Shown one piece after another: positions 54,618 through 64,000 of a stretch of DNA of 64,000 bases. This stretch comes from Acinetobacter colistiniresistens (GTDB taxonomy: Bacteria; Pseudomonadota; Gammaproteobacteria; Pseudomonadales; Moraxellaceae): positions 1,116,001 to 1,180,000 of the forward strand of contig NZ_CP102099.1 in assembly GCF_024582815.1 (NCBI RefSeq). Direction: 5' to 3'. Every line of letters begins with the position of its first letter. Position 1 is the first letter of the stretch. The translations under genes and the position numbers were made by a program. Under the pieces are notes generated by a model. That model saw nothing but the letters and a program-made list of their open reading frames with translations, did not search any database and was not told the DNA's origin.

Positions 54618-55154
54618 ATGGCCAGACTTAAAGCACGTTACAACGACGAACTTAAAGCGAAGTTACAAGAAGAACTTAGCGTTAAGAACGTGATGGATAT
54701 TCCTCGCATCACGAAAATCACCCTTAACATGGGTGTAGGCGCAGCTGCAACTGATAAGAAATTATTAGATGGCGCTGTTGCTGATATGCAACTCATTGCT
54801 GGTCAAAAACCAGTTGTGACGCTTGCGCGTAAATCAATCGCTGGTTTCAAAATCCGTGACGGTTGGCCGATCGGTTGTAAAGTTACTTTACGCGGCGACC
54901 AAATGTACGAATTCTTGGATCGTTTGATCTCGATCGCAATCCCTCGTATCCGTGACTTCCGTGGTTTCTCTGCGAAATCATTTGATGGTCGTGGTAACTA
55001 CTCTATGGGTTTAAAAGAGCAAATCGTTTTCCCTGAAATCGATTTTGACAAGATTGATCGTATCCGTGGTTTAGACATCACTATTACGACAACTGCTCGT
55101 AGCGATGACGAAGGCCGTGCGCTTATGCGTGCATTCGGCTTCCCGTTCAAATAA
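54618..55154 (+). CDS. rplE: 50S ribosomal protein L5
   Basis: L5 binds 5S rRNA and contacts P-site tRNA. The 178 residues (E. coli 179) start [20 protein letters not shown] and contain the conserved [20 protein letters not shown] and the 5S-binding stretch [22 protein letters not shown]. In E. coli a target of S8 repression lies at this gene's start; a matching hairpin was not established here. It begins 15 bases after rplX. Confidence 0.98.
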   Translation: MARLKARYNDELKAKLQEELSVKNVMDIPRITKITLNMGVGAAATDKKLLDGAVADMQLIAGQKPVVTLARKSIAGFKIRDGWPIGCKVTLRGDQMYEFLDRLISIAIPRIRDFRGFSAKSFDGRGNYSMGLKEQIVFPEIDFDKIDRIRGLDITITTTARSDDEGRALMRAFGFPFK

Positions 55155-55163
55155 GAGGTCGAT

Positions 55164-55469
55164 ATGGCTAAGAAAGGTATGATTAATCGCGAATTGAAAC
55201 GCGAAAAGACAGTTGCTAAATACGCTGCAAAACGTGCTGAATTAAAAGCAACGATTGCAAATGTAAATGCAAGTGACGAAGAACGTTTCGAAGCGACATT
55301 AAAGTTACAGGCACTGCCGCGTAACGCATCTCCAGTACGTCTTCGTAACCGTTGTGGTTTAACTGGTCGTCCTCATGGTTACTTCCGTAAGTTCGGTTTA
55401 AGCCGTAACAAATTACGTGACACAGTAATGCAGGGTGATGTACCAGGCGTTGTTAAGGCAAGCTGGTAA
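55164..55469 (+). CDS. rpsN: 30S ribosomal protein S14 (zinc-free type)
   Basis: S14 binds in the 30S head late in assembly. The 101 residues (E. coli 101) start [17 protein letters not shown]. The C-terminal core [21 protein letters not shown] has a single cysteine here. The CxxC pairs of the zinc-binding short form are absent. This is the long C-minus type usual in proteobacteria. Gap to rplE is 9 bases. Confidence 0.97.
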   Translation: MAKKGMINRELKREKTVAKYAAKRAELKATIANVNASDEERFEATLKLQALPRNASPVRLRNRCGLTGRPHGYFRKFGLSRNKLRDTVMQGDVPGVVKASW

Positions 55470-55480
55470 GGAGCGACTAA

Positions 55481-55876
55481 ATGAGTATGCAAGATACCGT
55501 TGCCGACATGCTAACACGTGTTCGTAACGCACAAATGGCAAAGAAACAAACTGTTTCTATGCCTTCTTCTAAGTTGAAAGTTGCAATTGCAAACGTACTT
55601 CAACAAGAAGGTTATATTTCAGATGTAGCAGTTGCTCAAGAAGAGACAAAAGCTACGCTGACAATTACTTTAAAATATTTCGAAGGCAAACCAGTTATCG
55701 AAACCGTTAAGCGCGTAAGCCGTCCAGGTCTTCGCCAATACCGCGGTAAAGATAAAATTCCTAGCGTTAAGCAAGGTTTAGGTATTGCAATTGTTTCTAC
55801 AAGCAAAGGCATCATGACTGATCGCGCTGCACGTGCTGCGGGCATCGGTGGTGAAGTTATTGCTTTTGTTTCTTAA
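55481..55876 (+). CDS. rpsH: 30S ribosomal protein S8
   Basis: S8 is a primary rRNA-binding protein of the 30S platform; in E. coli it also represses the spc operon. The 131 residues (E. coli 130) start [20 protein letters not shown] and include the RNA-binding signature [23 protein letters not shown] at the C-terminus. Start is 11 bases after rpsN. Confidence 0.98.
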   Translation: MSMQDTVADMLTRVRNAQMAKKQTVSMPSSKLKVAIANVLQQEGYISDVAVAQEETKATLTITLKYFEGKPVIETVKRVSRPGLRQYRGKDKIPSVKQGLGIAIVSTSKGIMTDRAARAAGIGGEVIAFVS

Positions 55877-55889
55877 TAGGTGATTCCTC

Positions 55890-56423
55890 ATGTCTCGTGT
55901 GGCTAAAGCCCCAGTAACTGTACCTAATGGTGTAACAGTTACTCAGAACGGCCGGCAGGTCGAAGTGAAAGGCAGCAAAGGTACATTGTCTTTCAACCTG
56001 CATGCGCTGGTCGAGCTAAAACAGGAAGAAGGTAAACTTCAACTTGCTCCGGCTAAAGAGTCGAAAGACGCTTGGATGCAAGCTGGTACTGCTCGCGCTG
56101 TATTGAACAACCTTGTAAAAGGTGTTAGCGAAGGCTTCGAACGTAAGTTACAGCTTGTTGGTGTTGGTTATAAAGCTGCGGTTAAAGGTACTGTTGTAAA
56201 CCTTAACCTTGGTTACTCACACCCGATTGACTACGCTTTACCTGAAGGGGTAACAGCGGAAACTCCAACTGCGACTGAAATCATTTTGAAATCAGCAAAC
56301 AAGCAGATGTTAGGTCAAGTGGCAGCGGAAATCCGTGCATATCGTGCTCCTGAACCATATAAAGGTAAAGGTGTTCGTTATTCGGATGAAGTTATTCTTC
56401 GTAAAGAAGCTAAGAAGAAATAA
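55890..56423 (+). CDS. rplF: 50S ribosomal protein L6
   Basis: L6 contacts the sarcin-ricin loop region of 23S rRNA. The 177 residues (E. coli 177) have two similar RRM-like domains. The C-terminal one has the signature [24 protein letters not shown]. The start follows AATAGGTG and lies 13 bases after rpsH. Confidence 0.98.
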   Translation: MSRVAKAPVTVPNGVTVTQNGRQVEVKGSKGTLSFNLHALVELKQEEGKLQLAPAKESKDAWMQAGTARAVLNNLVKGVSEGFERKLQLVGVGYKAAVKGTVVNLNLGYSHPIDYALPEGVTAETPTATEIILKSANKQMLGQVAAEIRAYRAPEPYKGKGVRYSDEVILRKEAKKK

Positions 56424-56437
56424 GGCGCGAGGTTCTT

Positions 56438-56788
56438 ATGAACGAAAAGAAACAAACCCGTTTGCGTCGTGCGAAAAGCACACGCTTGCACATTCGTGCA
56501 TTGGGTGCGACTCGTTTGTGTGTAAACCGCACGCCGCGTCACATCTATGCGCAAGTTATTTCAGCAGATGGTGGAAAAGTTTTAGCGCAAGCTTCAACTT
56601 TAGATGCATCTTTGCGTAGCGGTTCTACAGGTAATGTAGATGCAGCTACAAAAGTTGGTGCTTTGATCGCAGAACGTGCTAAAGCAGCTGGTGTTACCAA
56701 AGTTGCATTTGACCGTTCTGGTTTTAAATATCATGGTCGTATCAAAGCCTTGGCTGATGCTGCTCGTGAAGGCGGCTTGGAGTTCTAA
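56438..56788 (+). CDS. rplR: 50S ribosomal protein L18
   Basis: L18 binds 5S rRNA and brings it to 23S rRNA. The 116 residues (E. coli 117) start [20 protein letters not shown] and contain [20 protein letters not shown] and [21 protein letters not shown]. The gene is 14 bases after rplF and 2 bases before rpsE. Confidence 0.98.
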   Translation: MNEKKQTRLRRAKSTRLHIRALGATRLCVNRTPRHIYAQVISADGGKVLAQASTLDASLRSGSTGNVDAATKVGALIAERAKAAGVTKVAFDRSGFKYHGRIKALADAAREGGLEF

Positions 56789-56790
56789 TC

Positions 56791-57288
56791 ATGGCGAAAG
56801 TTGAACAAAACGAAGGTCTCGTTGAAAAGCTGGTTGCCGTTGATCGTGTAGCCAAGGTTGTTAAAGGTGGTCGTATCTTCTCTTTCACAGCATTAACTGT
56901 TGTGGGCGATGGTAATGGTCGTGTAGGTTTTGGTCGTGGTAAAGCACGTGAAGTTCCAGCTGCTATTTCTAAAGCACTTGAAGCTGCTCGTCGTAACATG
57001 ATTACTGTAGACCTCGCGGGTACGACTTTACAACACCCTGTGAATGCTCGTCATGGCGCAAGCCGTGTATACATGCAACCTGCTTCAGAAGGTACTGGCG
57101 TAATTGCTGGTGGCGCTATGCGTGCTGTTCTTGAAGCTGCAGGTGTACATAACGTACTTGCTAAATGTTATGGTTCTACAAATGCTGCTAACGTAGTAAA
57201 CGCAACTTTCAAAGGTTTGCGTGATATGACTTCTCCTGAGAAAGTCGCTGCGAAACGTGGTCTTTCAGTAGAACAAATTCAAGGGTAA
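56791..57288 (+). CDS. rpsE: 30S ribosomal protein S5
   Basis: S5 lies at the decoding region and contributes to fidelity. The 165 residues (E. coli 167) include the signature [19 protein letters not shown] and the following [17 protein letters not shown]. The C-terminal [27 protein letters not shown] is also present. No ambiguity or spectinomycin-type change was compared in detail. Gap to rplR is two bases. Confidence 0.98.
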   Translation: MAKVEQNEGLVEKLVAVDRVAKVVKGGRIFSFTALTVVGDGNGRVGFGRGKAREVPAAISKALEAARRNMITVDLAGTTLQHPVNARHGASRVYMQPASEGTGVIAGGAMRAVLEAAGVHNVLAKCYGSTNAANVVNATFKGLRDMTSPEKVAAKRGLSVEQIQG

Positions 57289-57294
57289 TCAATC

Positions 57295-57471
57295 ATGAAA
57301 ACGATTAAAGTTACCCAGACTAAATCTTCTTCGCATCGTTTAAAAAATCATAAACTTTGCCTTCAAGGTTTAGGTCTGCGTCGTATTGGTCATACTGTAG
57401 AAGTGCAAGATACGCCTTCTAACCGTGGTATGATCAACAAAGTTTACTATATGGTTAGTGTAGAGGAATAA
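57295..57471 (+). CDS. rpmD: 50S ribosomal protein L30
   Basis: L30 is a small 50S protein present in proteobacteria. The 58 residues (E. coli 59) start [20 protein letters not shown] and contain [20 protein letters not shown] and [11 protein letters not shown]. It begins 6 bases after rpsE and ends 3 bases before rplO, as in the canonical spc order. Confidence 0.97.
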
Positions 57472-57474
57472 GCC

Positions 57475-57915
57475 ATGACTCTGCGTTTAAATGAACTTGC
57501 ACCTGCAGAAGGTGCTAAGCGTGATAACCGTCGTTTAGGCCGTGGTATTGGTTCTGGCGTTGGTAAGACTGGTGGCCGTGGTGTCAAAGGTCAAAATTCA
57601 CGTAAAAGTGGTGGTACTCGTCCAGGCTTTGAAGGCGGTCAAACAGCGTTATATCGTCGTTTACCAAAATTCGGCTTCACTAGCCAAATCGCTTTGAAAA
57701 CTGCTGAAGTACGTTTGTCTGAGCTGAATAAAGTTGAAGGTGATGTTGTTAGCCTTGAAACTTTAAAAGCTGCGAATGTTGTTCGTCGTGACCAAATTCG
57801 TGCTCGCATCGTTCTTTCTGGTGAAATCACTCGCGCATTCACTGTTCAAGGTGTTGTGTTGACTAAAGGCGCTAAAGCTGCTGTTGAAGCTGCTGGCGGT
57901 AAAGTCGAGGAGTAA
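57475..57915 (+). CDS. rplO: 50S ribosomal protein L15
   Basis: L15 is a late-assembly protein binding 23S rRNA. The 146 residues (E. coli 144) have the Gly-rich N-terminus [20 protein letters not shown] with [20 protein letters not shown]. The C-terminal signature [22 protein letters not shown] follows. Its stop precedes secY by 6 bases. Confidence 0.98.
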   Translation: MTLRLNELAPAEGAKRDNRRLGRGIGSGVGKTGGRGVKGQNSRKSGGTRPGFEGGQTALYRRLPKFGFTSQIALKTAEVRLSELNKVEGDVVSLETLKAANVVRRDQIRARIVLSGEITRAFTVQGVVLTKGAKAAVEAAGGKVEE

Positions 57916-57921
57916 TCTCGA

Positions 57922-59280
57922 GTGTCTATGACTCCTAGTTCTTCAGGTCATGTCAACATGATGAAAGGCCAACCATTTCATGTGAAATACCGTGAAATTA
58001 TTCGTCGATTAATGTTCTTGATTGGCGCGTTGTTGGTCTTTCGACTAGGAGCGCATATTCCGTTGCCGGGGATTGATAATGTAGCGCTAGCGCATTTCTT
58101 TAAAGCTAATGAAGGTACCTTCTTAGGTTTATTTAATATGTTCTCTGGCGGTGCATTAGAACGCATGTCGATTCTAGCGTTGGGAATCATGCCGTATATT
58201 TCTGCATCGATTATCGTGCAGTTAATGTCTACGGTAGTCCCTTCGCTGGAAGCTTTGAAAAAAGAAGGCGAGCAAGGCAAACGTAAAATCAATCAATACA
58301 CACGTTATGGCACCTTATTTCTTGCACTGGTGCAAGGTGTAGGGATGTGTGCTGGCTTGATTAGTCAAGGTATTACCTTAACATCAGGTTTGGCATTCTA
58401 TGTTCCAGCAGTAACTTCGTTAGTTGCGGGAACAATGTTCTTGATGTGGTTGGGCGAGCAAATTACCGAACGTGGTGTTGGTAATGGTATCTCGATGATC
58501 ATTTTCGCAGGTATTGTGGCAGGTTTGCCGAATCTTGTGATTCAGTCGTTTACGTCTGTTCAAAATGGTCAGGGTAGTTTAATTGGATTAGTGGTATTCG
58601 GCTTACTCTCATTAGCCGTTTTAGCTGCGATCGTGTTTATTGAAAAAGCACAACGTCGTATTCCAGTGAATTACGCACAAAAGCAACAAGGTCGTCGTGT
58701 ATTTACTGCACAGCAGACACATTTGCCATTAAAAATTAATATGGCAGGTGTAATTCCAGCGATTTTTGCAAGCTCATTGTTATTATTTCCAGCGAGCTTG
58801 GGGCAATGGTTAGGAAGTGCTGATCCAAATGCAGGGATTGTAAAACGTAGTCTACAAGATCTGGCATTGGTGTTATCGCCTGGACAGCCGTTGTATCTAA
58901 TGCTCTTTGGCGCATTAATTATCTTCTTCTGTTATTTCTATACTGCGCTAGTATTTAGCCCGAAAGAAGTATCAGAGAATTTAAAGCGTAGCGGGGCATA
59001 TGTGCCTGGTATCCGCCCAGGTGAGCAAACGGCTCGTTATTTAGATCATATTCTTAACCGTTTGACCTTCATTGGTGCAATCTACATTACCGTAGTGTGT
59101 TTAATGCCTATGGTGCTACAAAGCTCGTTCGGTATTCCATTCCATTTGGGTGGGACATCGTTACTGATTGTAGTGGTAGTGGTAATGGACTTTATGGCGC
59201 AACTCCAAGCGCACCTTACTTCGCATCAATATGATAATCAAACGTTAATGAGAAAAACGACTGCTCATCCTAAGGGATAA
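57922..59280 (+). CDS. secY: Preprotein translocase subunit SecY
   Basis: This is the channel-forming subunit of SecYEG, inserting and exporting proteins at the inner membrane. The 452 residues have ten predicted membrane segments and the SecY signatures [10 protein letters not shown] (near residue 50), [15 protein letters not shown] and [17 protein letters not shown] loops. A GTG at 57922 is favoured by spacing to GGAG; an ATG six bases later gives two residues less. It is the last large gene before rpmJ, as in other proteobacteria. Confidence 0.98.
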   Translation: MSMTPSSSGHVNMMKGQPFHVKYREIIRRLMFLIGALLVFRLGAHIPLPGIDNVALAHFFKANEGTFLGLFNMFSGGALERMSILALGIMPYISASIIVQLMSTVVPSLEALKKEGEQGKRKINQYTRYGTLFLALVQGVGMCAGLISQGITLTSGLAFYVPAVTSLVAGTMFLMWLGEQITERGVGNGISMIIFAGIVAGLPNLVIQSFTSVQNGQGSLIGLVVFGLLSLAVLAAIVFIEKAQRRIPVNYAQKQQGRRVFTAQQTHLPLKINMAGVIPAIFASSLLLFPASLGQWLGSADPNAGIVKRSLQDLALVLSPGQPLYLMLFGALIIFFCYFYTALVFSPKEVSENLKRSGAYVPGIRPGEQTARYLDHILNRLTFIGAIYITVVCLMPMVLQSSFGIPFHLGGTSLLIVVVVVMDFMAQLQAHLTSHQYDNQTLMRKTTAHPKG

Positions 59281-59301
59281 GCGCACTTAGAAGGTTTCAT
59301 C

Positions 59302-59418
59302 ATGAAAGTACAAGCTTCTGTAAAGAAAATTTGTGGTAGCTGTAAAGTTATCCGTCGTAATGGGGTTATTCGCGTAATTTGTAGCGCAGAACCTCGTCAT
59401 AAGCAGCGTCAAGGTTAA
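59302..59418 (+). CDS. rpmJ: 50S ribosomal protein L36
   Basis: This is the smallest ribosomal protein, 38 residues: [15 protein letters not shown] and later residues C27 and H32. These give the zinc-ribbon set Cys11, Cys14, Cys27 and His32 of the C-plus type. It lies 21 bases after secY. A 107-base gap with a promoter-like sequence and a hairpin follows before rpsM. Confidence 0.97.
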
Positions 59419-59433
59419 TTTAATTAAGACCTG

Positions 59434-59463
59434 TTGATTTCAGTAGGCTAATTAGGTTATTAT
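59434..59463 (+). promoter_or_regulatory. Possible promoter of the alpha (rpsM) part
   Basis: TTGATT (59434-59439) and TATTAT (59458-59463), 18 bases apart, form a moderate sigma-70 match in the gap between rpmJ and rpsM. Confidence 0.5.
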
Positions 59464-59490
59464 CCGCCCCTCAAGATTTTTGTGGGGCGG
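59464..59490 (+). promoter_or_regulatory. GC-rich hairpin upstream of rpsM
   Basis: CCGCCCC (59464-59470) and GGGGCGG (59484-59490) form a perfect 7-bp stem with a 13-nt loop, 35 bases before the rpsM start. No T run follows. In E. coli the alpha operon has an S4-binding pseudoknot at this position; whether this is its counterpart is unknown. Confidence 0.6.
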
Positions 59491-59525
59491 TTGATTATCT
59501 TGACTGCCTTTTTGGAGAAAATTGA

Positions 59526-59882
59526 ATGGCTCGTATTGCCGGTGTAAACATTCCGGATAACAAGCATGCTGTTATCTCTCTCACGTATATTTTTGGTGTA
59601 GGTCGCCACACTGCTAAGAACATCTTGGCTGCTGTAGGTATCACTGAAACTACAAAGATCCGTGAATTAGATGATGCTCAGCTTGATGCGATTCGTGCAG
59701 AAGTTGCTAAGGTTCCGACCGAAGGTGATTTACGTCGCGAAATTTCCATGAACATTAAACGTTTAATGGATTTAGGCTGCTACCGCGGTCTTCGTCATCG
59801 TCGCAGCTTGCCTGTTCGCGGACAACGCACCAAAACTAACGCACGTACCCGTAAAGGTCCGCGCAAACCTATTAAGAAATAA
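59526..59882 (+). CDS. rpsM: 30S ribosomal protein S13
   Basis: S13 lies in the 30S head and contacts the 50S subunit and P-site tRNA. The 118 residues (E. coli 118) start [22 protein letters not shown]. The C-terminal basic tail [20 protein letters not shown] is characteristic. A GGAG Shine-Dalgarno precedes the ATG. First gene of the alpha part. Confidence 0.98.
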   Translation: MARIAGVNIPDNKHAVISLTYIFGVGRHTAKNILAAVGITETTKIRELDDAQLDAIRAEVAKVPTEGDLRREISMNIKRLMDLGCYRGLRHRRSLPVRGQRTKTNARTRKGPRKPIKK

Positions 59883-59901
59883 GATTTCTGGAAGCTAAAA
59901 G

Positions 59902-60288
59902 ATGGCTAAAGATACTCGCGCACGCAAGAAGGTCACTCGTACCGTCTCTGAAGGTGTCGCACACATTCACGCTTCTTTTAATAACACCATTGTTACGATT
60001 ACCGATCGTCAAGGTAATGCATTGGCTTGGGCTACCTCAGGTGGACAAGGCTTCCGTGGATCACGTAAATCAACTCCGTTTGCTGCTCAGGTAGCTGCTG
60101 AAGTTGCTGGTAAAGCTGCTTTAGATTACGGTTTGAAAAACTTGGACGTCCTTGTAAAAGGTCCTGGTCCTGGTCGTGAATCTGCGGTTCGTGCATTAGG
60201 TGCAGTGGGTTATAAAATTAACAGCATTACCGATGTGACTCCAATTCCGCACAACGGTTGCCGTCCACCTAAAAAACGTCGCGTGTAA
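59902..60288 (+). CDS. rpsK: 30S ribosomal protein S11
   Basis: S11 lies on the 30S platform near the E-site mRNA. The 128 residues (E. coli 129) include the signature [20 protein letters not shown] and [22 protein letters not shown]. The C-terminus ends CRPPKKRRV as usual. The start is 19 bases after rpsM. Confidence 0.98.
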   Translation: MAKDTRARKKVTRTVSEGVAHIHASFNNTIVTITDRQGNALAWATSGGQGFRGSRKSTPFAAQVAAEVAGKAALDYGLKNLDVLVKGPGPGRESAVRALGAVGYKINSITDVTPIPHNGCRPPKKRRV

Positions 60289-60300
60289 GGAGAAACATTC

Positions 60301-60927
60301 ATGGCTCGTTATATTGGTCCAAAATGCAAACTCTCTCGCCGCGAAGGGACAGACCTGCAATTAAAATCTGGCGTTAAACCGTTTGACGTTAAGACTAAAA
60401 AACATGCTAAAGCTCCTGGCCAACATGGCGGGGCTCGTGGTAGCAAACAATCAGAGTACTCACTACAATTACGTGAAAAACAAAAAGTACGTCGTATGTA
60501 CGGTGTGTTAGAGCGTCAATTTAGTAACTACTACAAAGAAGCTGCTCGTGTGAAAGGCGCAACAGGTGAAAACTTGTTGAAATTGCTTGAAAGCCGTCTT
60601 GATAACGTTGTTTATCGCATGGGTTTTGGTTCTACACGTGCAGAAGCTCGTCAGTTAGTATCTCACCGTAGCATCACTTTGAATGGTCGTCGTGTTAACA
60701 TTGCATCTATCCAAGTTAAAGCTGGTGATGTAATTGCAGTACATGAAGGCGCTAAACAACAATTACGTATTAAAAACGCAATTGAATTAGCTGCTCAACG
60801 TGGTATCCCTGCTTGGATGGAAGTTGACCATTCTAAGTTAGAAGGTACATTCAAAGCTGCGCCAGATCGTTCTGATTTACCTGCTGAAATCAACGAAAGC
60901 TTGATTGTAGAATTGTATTCTAAATAA
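60301..60927 (+). CDS. rpsD: 30S ribosomal protein S4
   Basis: S4 begins 30S assembly and binds the mRNA entry side. The 208 residues (E. coli 206) contain the S4 RNA-binding domain ([21 protein letters not shown], about residue 99) and [21 protein letters not shown]. In E. coli S4 represses its own operon. Start follows AAGGAG and is 12 bases after rpsK. Confidence 0.98.
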   Translation: MARYIGPKCKLSRREGTDLQLKSGVKPFDVKTKKHAKAPGQHGGARGSKQSEYSLQLREKQKVRRMYGVLERQFSNYYKEAARVKGATGENLLKLLESRLDNVVYRMGFGSTRAEARQLVSHRSITLNGRRVNIASIQVKAGDVIAVHEGAKQQLRIKNAIELAAQRGIPAWMEVDHSKLEGTFKAAPDRSDLPAEINESLIVELYSK

Positions 60928-60945
60928 TCCTTGAGGTAGCAATAA

Positions 60946-61953
60946 ATGACGCGTACTGCAAACGAGTTTCTAACTCCGCAAGCGATCAAGGTCGAAGCGG
61001 TGAGCGGGACCTCGGCAAAAGTGATTCTGGAACCTTTAGAGCGTGGCTTTGGTCATACTCTAGGTAATGCTTTACGTCGCATTCTATTGTCTTCTTTACC
61101 TGGCGCTGCTGTGGTTGAAGTGGAAATAGAAGGTGTCGAGCACGAGTACAGTACTTTAGAAGGCTTGCAGCAGGACATCGTCGAGCTCTTGCTGAACCTA
61201 AAAGGATTGTCTATTAAGCTGTTCGATCAAAATGAAGCATATTTAACATTAGAGAAACAAGGGGCAGGTGATGTAACTGCAGCTGACCTTCGTTTACCTC
61301 ATAATGTTGAAGTGGTTAACCCTGATCATTTAATCGGTACTTTGAGTTCTACAGGTTCATTAAAAATGCGCCTGAAAGTTGCTCAAGGTCGTGGTTATGA
61401 AACATCTGACTCACGTTTCCCTGAAGGTGAAACACGTCCAGTAGGTCGTTTACAGTTAGATGCTTCTTATAGCCCAATCAAGCGTGTTTCATACACAGTA
61501 GAAAATGCTCGTGTTGAACAACGTACCGATCTTGATAAGTTAGTGATCGATCTTGAGACTAATGGAACTGTTGATCCAGAAGAAGCAATCCGCAAAGCGG
61601 CAACAATCTTGCAACAACAAATTGCAATTTTTGTTGATCTTCAGAAAGATCAAACGCCTGTTGCTCAAGAACCTCGCGAAGAAGTTGACCCGATCTTGCT
61701 TCGTCCAGTAGATGATCTCGAGCTTACTGTTCGTTCTGCTAACTGTTTGAAGGCAGAAAATATTTACTACATTGGTGATCTTGTTCAACGTACTGAAGTT
61801 GAGTTGTTAAAAACTCCTAACCTAGGTAAAAAATCGTTAACAGAGATCAAAGATGTTTTGGCATCGAAAGGTTTACAACTCGGCATGCGTTTAGAGAACT
61901 GGCCACCCGCTAGTCTCCGTATGGATGACCGTTTTGCCTATCGTAGCCGTTAA
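60946..61953 (+). CDS. rpoA: RNA polymerase alpha subunit
   Basis: Alpha dimerises to nucleate core RNA polymerase; its C-terminal domain contacts UP elements and activators. The 335 residues (E. coli 329) have the N-terminal domain with [29 protein letters not shown]. An acidic linker ([17 protein letters not shown]) leads to the C-terminal domain with [17 protein letters not shown] and [16 protein letters not shown]. It lies 18 bases after rpsD. Confidence 0.98.
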   Translation: MTRTANEFLTPQAIKVEAVSGTSAKVILEPLERGFGHTLGNALRRILLSSLPGAAVVEVEIEGVEHEYSTLEGLQQDIVELLLNLKGLSIKLFDQNEAYLTLEKQGAGDVTAADLRLPHNVEVVNPDHLIGTLSSTGSLKMRLKVAQGRGYETSDSRFPEGETRPVGRLQLDASYSPIKRVSYTVENARVEQRTDLDKLVIDLETNGTVDPEEAIRKAATILQQQIAIFVDLQKDQTPVAQEPREEVDPILLRPVDDLELTVRSANCLKAENIYYIGDLVQRTEVELLKTPNLGKKSLTEIKDVLASKGLQLGMRLENWPPASLRMDDRFAYRSR

Positions 61954-61971
61954 TTAAGTAGGACTATCACC

Positions 61972-62337
61972 ATGCGTCATCGTAATAGTGGTGTGAAATT
62001 AGGCCGTACAAGCAGCCATCGTAAGGCGTTGTTCCAAAATTTAACAAATGCTTTAGTAGAGCACGAGTTAATTAAAACAACTTTGCCTAAAGCGAAAGAA
62101 CTTCGCCGCGTTGCTGAGCCTTTAATCACTTTAGCTAAAAACGATACAGTAGCAAACCGTCGTTTAGCGTTTGCTCGTACTCGTTCTGCAGCAACTGTTG
62201 GTAAATTATTTACCGTTCTTGGCCCTCGTTACAAAGAACGTAACGGCGGTTATCTTCGTGTTCTTAAAGCGGGCTTCCGTGCAGGTGATGCTGCACCGAT
62301 GGCTTACGTTGAACTCGTTGACCGTGAAGTAAAATAA
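61972..62337 (+). CDS. rplQ: 50S ribosomal protein L17
   Basis: L17 lies near the exit tunnel. The 121 residues (E. coli 127) start [20 protein letters not shown]. They contain [20 protein letters not shown] and the C-terminal [31 protein letters not shown]. It is the last gene of the ribosomal block, 18 bases after rpoA, and a strong terminator follows. Confidence 0.98.
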   Translation: MRHRNSGVKLGRTSSHRKALFQNLTNALVEHELIKTTLPKAKELRRVAEPLITLAKNDTVANRRLAFARTRSAATVGKLFTVLGPRYKERNGGYLRVLKAGFRAGDAAPMAYVELVDREVK

Positions 62338-62368
62338 TACTTCTACGTGTAGAACAGTCAGTTGTTCC

Positions 62369-62402
62369 AAAAAAGACCGGTGTAATAACCGGTCTTTTTT
62401 AT
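62369..62402 (+). terminator. Terminator of the ribosomal protein block
   Basis: AAAAGACCGG and CCGGTCTTTT arms (62371-62380 and 62389-62398) with an 8-nt loop are followed by T residues. It lies about 35 bases after the rplQ stop. Confidence 0.92.
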
Positions 62403-62532
62403 TGTCTGGTTTTCATCAGCATTTGAAATAGAAAACTTTTAAATCATAATTTGCTGATCAATTGTCATTCGTAGATCAGGCCGATGTGCTAAATTAAGCC
62501 GTGTCACTATAAAAAATTAAATATAGATAAAT

Positions 62533-63030
62533 ATGTTCGATGTTGAAATTAAAATTCTAACTGTGAATGAGCTCAATGATTTTAGGGCGATTAGACTCTC
62601 CGCTTTAGTGAACACCCCAGAAATGTTTGGTTCTACTTATGCCGTAGAAGTGCTGAAACCATTGACGTTTTTTGAAAGCTGCTTATCAAATTCAACTACC
62701 TTTGGTGTTTATCACCACAATAGTATTATCGGTTTAGCAGCTTTGACACGAGAGCTTGGGGTAAAGCTTTGTCATAAAGCCTATTTATCCAGCGTATTTA
62801 TTGAACCAGAATTTCAAAGACAAGGGATCGCCAGTCAATTACTGGATGCTGTCATTGAATATAGCAAAGACGATGTCGAACAAATTTTACTGAGTGTTGC
62901 CGATGATAATCAGCCAGCCATTGATTTCTATCAGAAACGAGGCTTTCAAGTTTATGGTGTAGAATCAAAGGCATTGAAAAATAAGGCAGAATATACAGAT
63001 GAACTGTTAATGAAGCTTTTCTTGCGCTAG
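62533..63030 (+). CDS. GNAT-family N-acetyltransferase
   Basis: This 165-residue acetyl-CoA-dependent acyltransferase has the GNAT fold with motif A in VFIEPEFQRQGIASQLLDAVIEY (about residues 92-115; RxxGxA as RQGIA). Motif B lies in LSVADDNQPAIDFYQKRGFQVYG. The acceptor is unknown; protein N-terminus, amine or small antibiotic-like molecules are all possible. It stands alone between the ribosomal block and almA, with an AT-rich region upstream. Confidence 0.88.
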   Translation: MFDVEIKILTVNELNDFRAIRLSALVNTPEMFGSTYAVEVLKPLTFFESCLSNSTTFGVYHHNSIIGLAALTRELGVKLCHKAYLSSVFIEPEFQRQGIASQLLDAVIEYSKDDVEQILLSVADDNQPAIDFYQKRGFQVYGVESKALKNKAEYTDELLMKLFLR

Positions 63031-63284
63031 CATTTATTTGCAGCTGATGAGTTTTTGGATCTATTCTTTCAAATTGCTAACTTGTCCATCGCTACAAATT
63101 TCACCCTTTCATTCATCTCTTTGTTTAAAGAGATCCGATCAAAAAACTCAGGATTTTTTACCCATCAATTTCTTTAAAATGTCCCGAAGTGATATGAAAA
63201 AACCGATGAATGACCAAACTTGACATTGCGTATTGTCAAATTTGTGCTTTAATAAAGTCATGGTTTATACAGGGTATAAAAAAA
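63031..63284 (+). other. Intergenic region upstream of almA
   Basis: This 254-base stretch has no convincing gene. An inverted repeat TTGACA-8-TGTCAA lies at 63220-63239, about 50 bases before the almA start. TTGACA is a good -35 box, but the matching -10 is weak (TTTAAT at 63248-63253 is 22 bases away). It may be an operator. Confidence 0.5.
63220..63239. promoter_or_regulatory. Inverted repeat, candidate almA operator
   Basis: TTGACA (63220-63225) and TGTCAA (63234-63239) face each other across 8 bases, 45-65 bases upstream of the almA ATG. The left half doubles as a -35-like box. Confidence 0.5.
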
Positions 63285-64000
63285 ATGGAAAAGCAAGTCG
63301 ATGTATTAATTATTGGTGCAGGTATCTCTGGGATCGGGTTAGCTGTGCATCTGTCTAAGAACTGCCCACAACGTAAATTCGAAATCTTGGAACGTCGTGA
63401 TAGCTTTGGTGGAACTTGGGATTTATTCCGTTACCCTGGGATTCGCTCTGACTCGGATATGTCAACCTTTGGTTTTAATTTTAAACCATGGGCAAAAGAC
63501 AAAGTCTTGGCCAGTGGTGCGGAGATCAAGGGTTATTTAAGCGATGTGATCAGCGAAAATCAGTTAAAAGAGAAAATTCATTTTGGCCATCGTGTATTGT
63601 CTGCAAACTACGATTCAAGCAAGAAAAAATGGTCGGTTGAAATCGAAGACAGCAATAAGAAAAAGCAAATCTGGTCAGCAAATTTTGTGATGGGCTGTAC
63701 CGGTTATTATAACTATGATCAAGGCTATGCACCGAAATTCCCGAAACAAGAAGATTTCAAAGGTCAATTGATTCATCCACAACACTGGCCTGAGAATTTA
63801 GATTACACAGGTAAGAAAGTGGTGATCATTGGGAGTGGTGCTACTGCAATTACCCTTGTTCCTTCAATGGTGAAAGGTGGGGCAGGACATGTCACCATGT
63901 TACAGCGTTCGCCTTCGTATATTGCCACGATTCCTTCAATTGACTTTATTTATGAAAAAACCCGTAAATTTATGTCTGAAGAAACCGCGTATAAATTTAC
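63285..64000 (+). CDS. almA: Flavin-containing monooxygenase AlmA, 5' part
   Basis: This is the start of an FAD/NADPH-dependent monooxygenase that lets Acinetobacter use very long chain n-alkanes (AlmA). The visible 238 residues have the FAD-binding GAGISGIG near the N-terminus (about residue 12-19) and RRDSFGGTWDLFRYPGIRSDSD. The Baeyer-Villiger-type fingerprint FKGQLIHPQHWP (FxGxxxHxxxWP) lies around residue 160, and a second dinucleotide-binding loop IIGSGATAI follows. The gene runs off the right edge. I recognise the sequence as AlmA by close similarity to the known Acinetobacter protein, from memory. Promoter not certain. Confidence 0.88.
   Translation, partial: MEKQVDVLIIGAGISGIGLAVHLSKNCPQRKFEILERRDSFGGTWDLFRYPGIRSDSDMSTFGFNFKPWAKDKVLASGAEIKGYLSDVISENQLKEKIHFGHRVLSANYDSSKKKWSVEIEDSNKKKQIWSANFVMGCTGYYNYDQGYAPKFPKQEDFKGQLIHPQHWPENLDYTGKKVVIIGSGATAITLVPSMVKGGAGHVTMLQRSPSYIATIPSIDFIYEKTRKFMSEETAYKF

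Noticed and set aside
63038..63223. 61-residue plus-strand frame before almA
   Set aside because: No Shine-Dalgarno, no family pattern and composition of non-coding AT-rich DNA.

Overview
The window looks like an Acinetobacter chromosome (Gammaproteobacteria, Moraxellaceae), AT-rich by eye. The reasons are the start of an AlmA-type long-chain alkane monooxygenase at the right edge, a 200-residue RibA with a GTG start, Acinetobacter-style lipoproteins, an NsrR-Hmp pair, a complete mlaFEDCB set and a proteobacterial S10-spc-alpha ribosomal order. The species cannot be fixed from sequence alone. No prophage, insertion sequence, CRISPR array, tRNA or rRNA gene was seen. It reads as a core-genome segment with a few accessory insertions.

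Left part (1-22 kb): the 3' end of a secreted S8 protease, small envelope proteins, glycyl-tRNA synthetase (glyQ and glyS split by an uncharacterised gene), a two-gene radical-SAM/DUF4130 putative DNA-repair unit, an HPP-CBS membrane protein, a PspC-like protein, an NlpE-like lipoprotein, a DmdC-type acyl-CoA dehydrogenase, a large unknown lipoprotein, aroE, a Phd/VapC-type toxin-antitoxin cassette with a tandem-repeat operator, hemF, ribA and dxs.

Middle part (22-48 kb): suhB, a DEAD-box RNA helicase with a long structured leader and an RG-rich repeat tail, the mlaFEDCB lipid-transport operon, a CorA-type channel, a LOG-family enzyme, a Nudix hydrolase, comF and recG, an epimerase, an orphan solute-binding-like protein, plsB, tesB, a dicarboxylate symporter, a COG3687 protein, engB, nsrR and hmp with a palindromic NsrR operator, a HerA-like ATPase, metC and a glutamine amidotransferase.

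Right part (48.6-62.4 kb): one long co-directional block of 28 genes from rpsJ to rplQ, including secY and rpoA. It has a sigma-70 promoter and a multi-hairpin leader before rpsJ, a long hairpin between rpsQ and rplN, and a second probable promoter plus hairpin before rpsM. It ends in a strong terminator and is followed by a GNAT acetyltransferase and the 5' part of almA.

The best candidates for something undescribed are RNA-level: the two-domain leader of the helicase gene with a hairpin holding its Shine-Dalgarno, and the hairpin at the S10/spc junction. At protein level they are the radical-SAM/DUF4130 unit, the gene inserted between glyQ and glyS, and the 768-residue lipoprotein.
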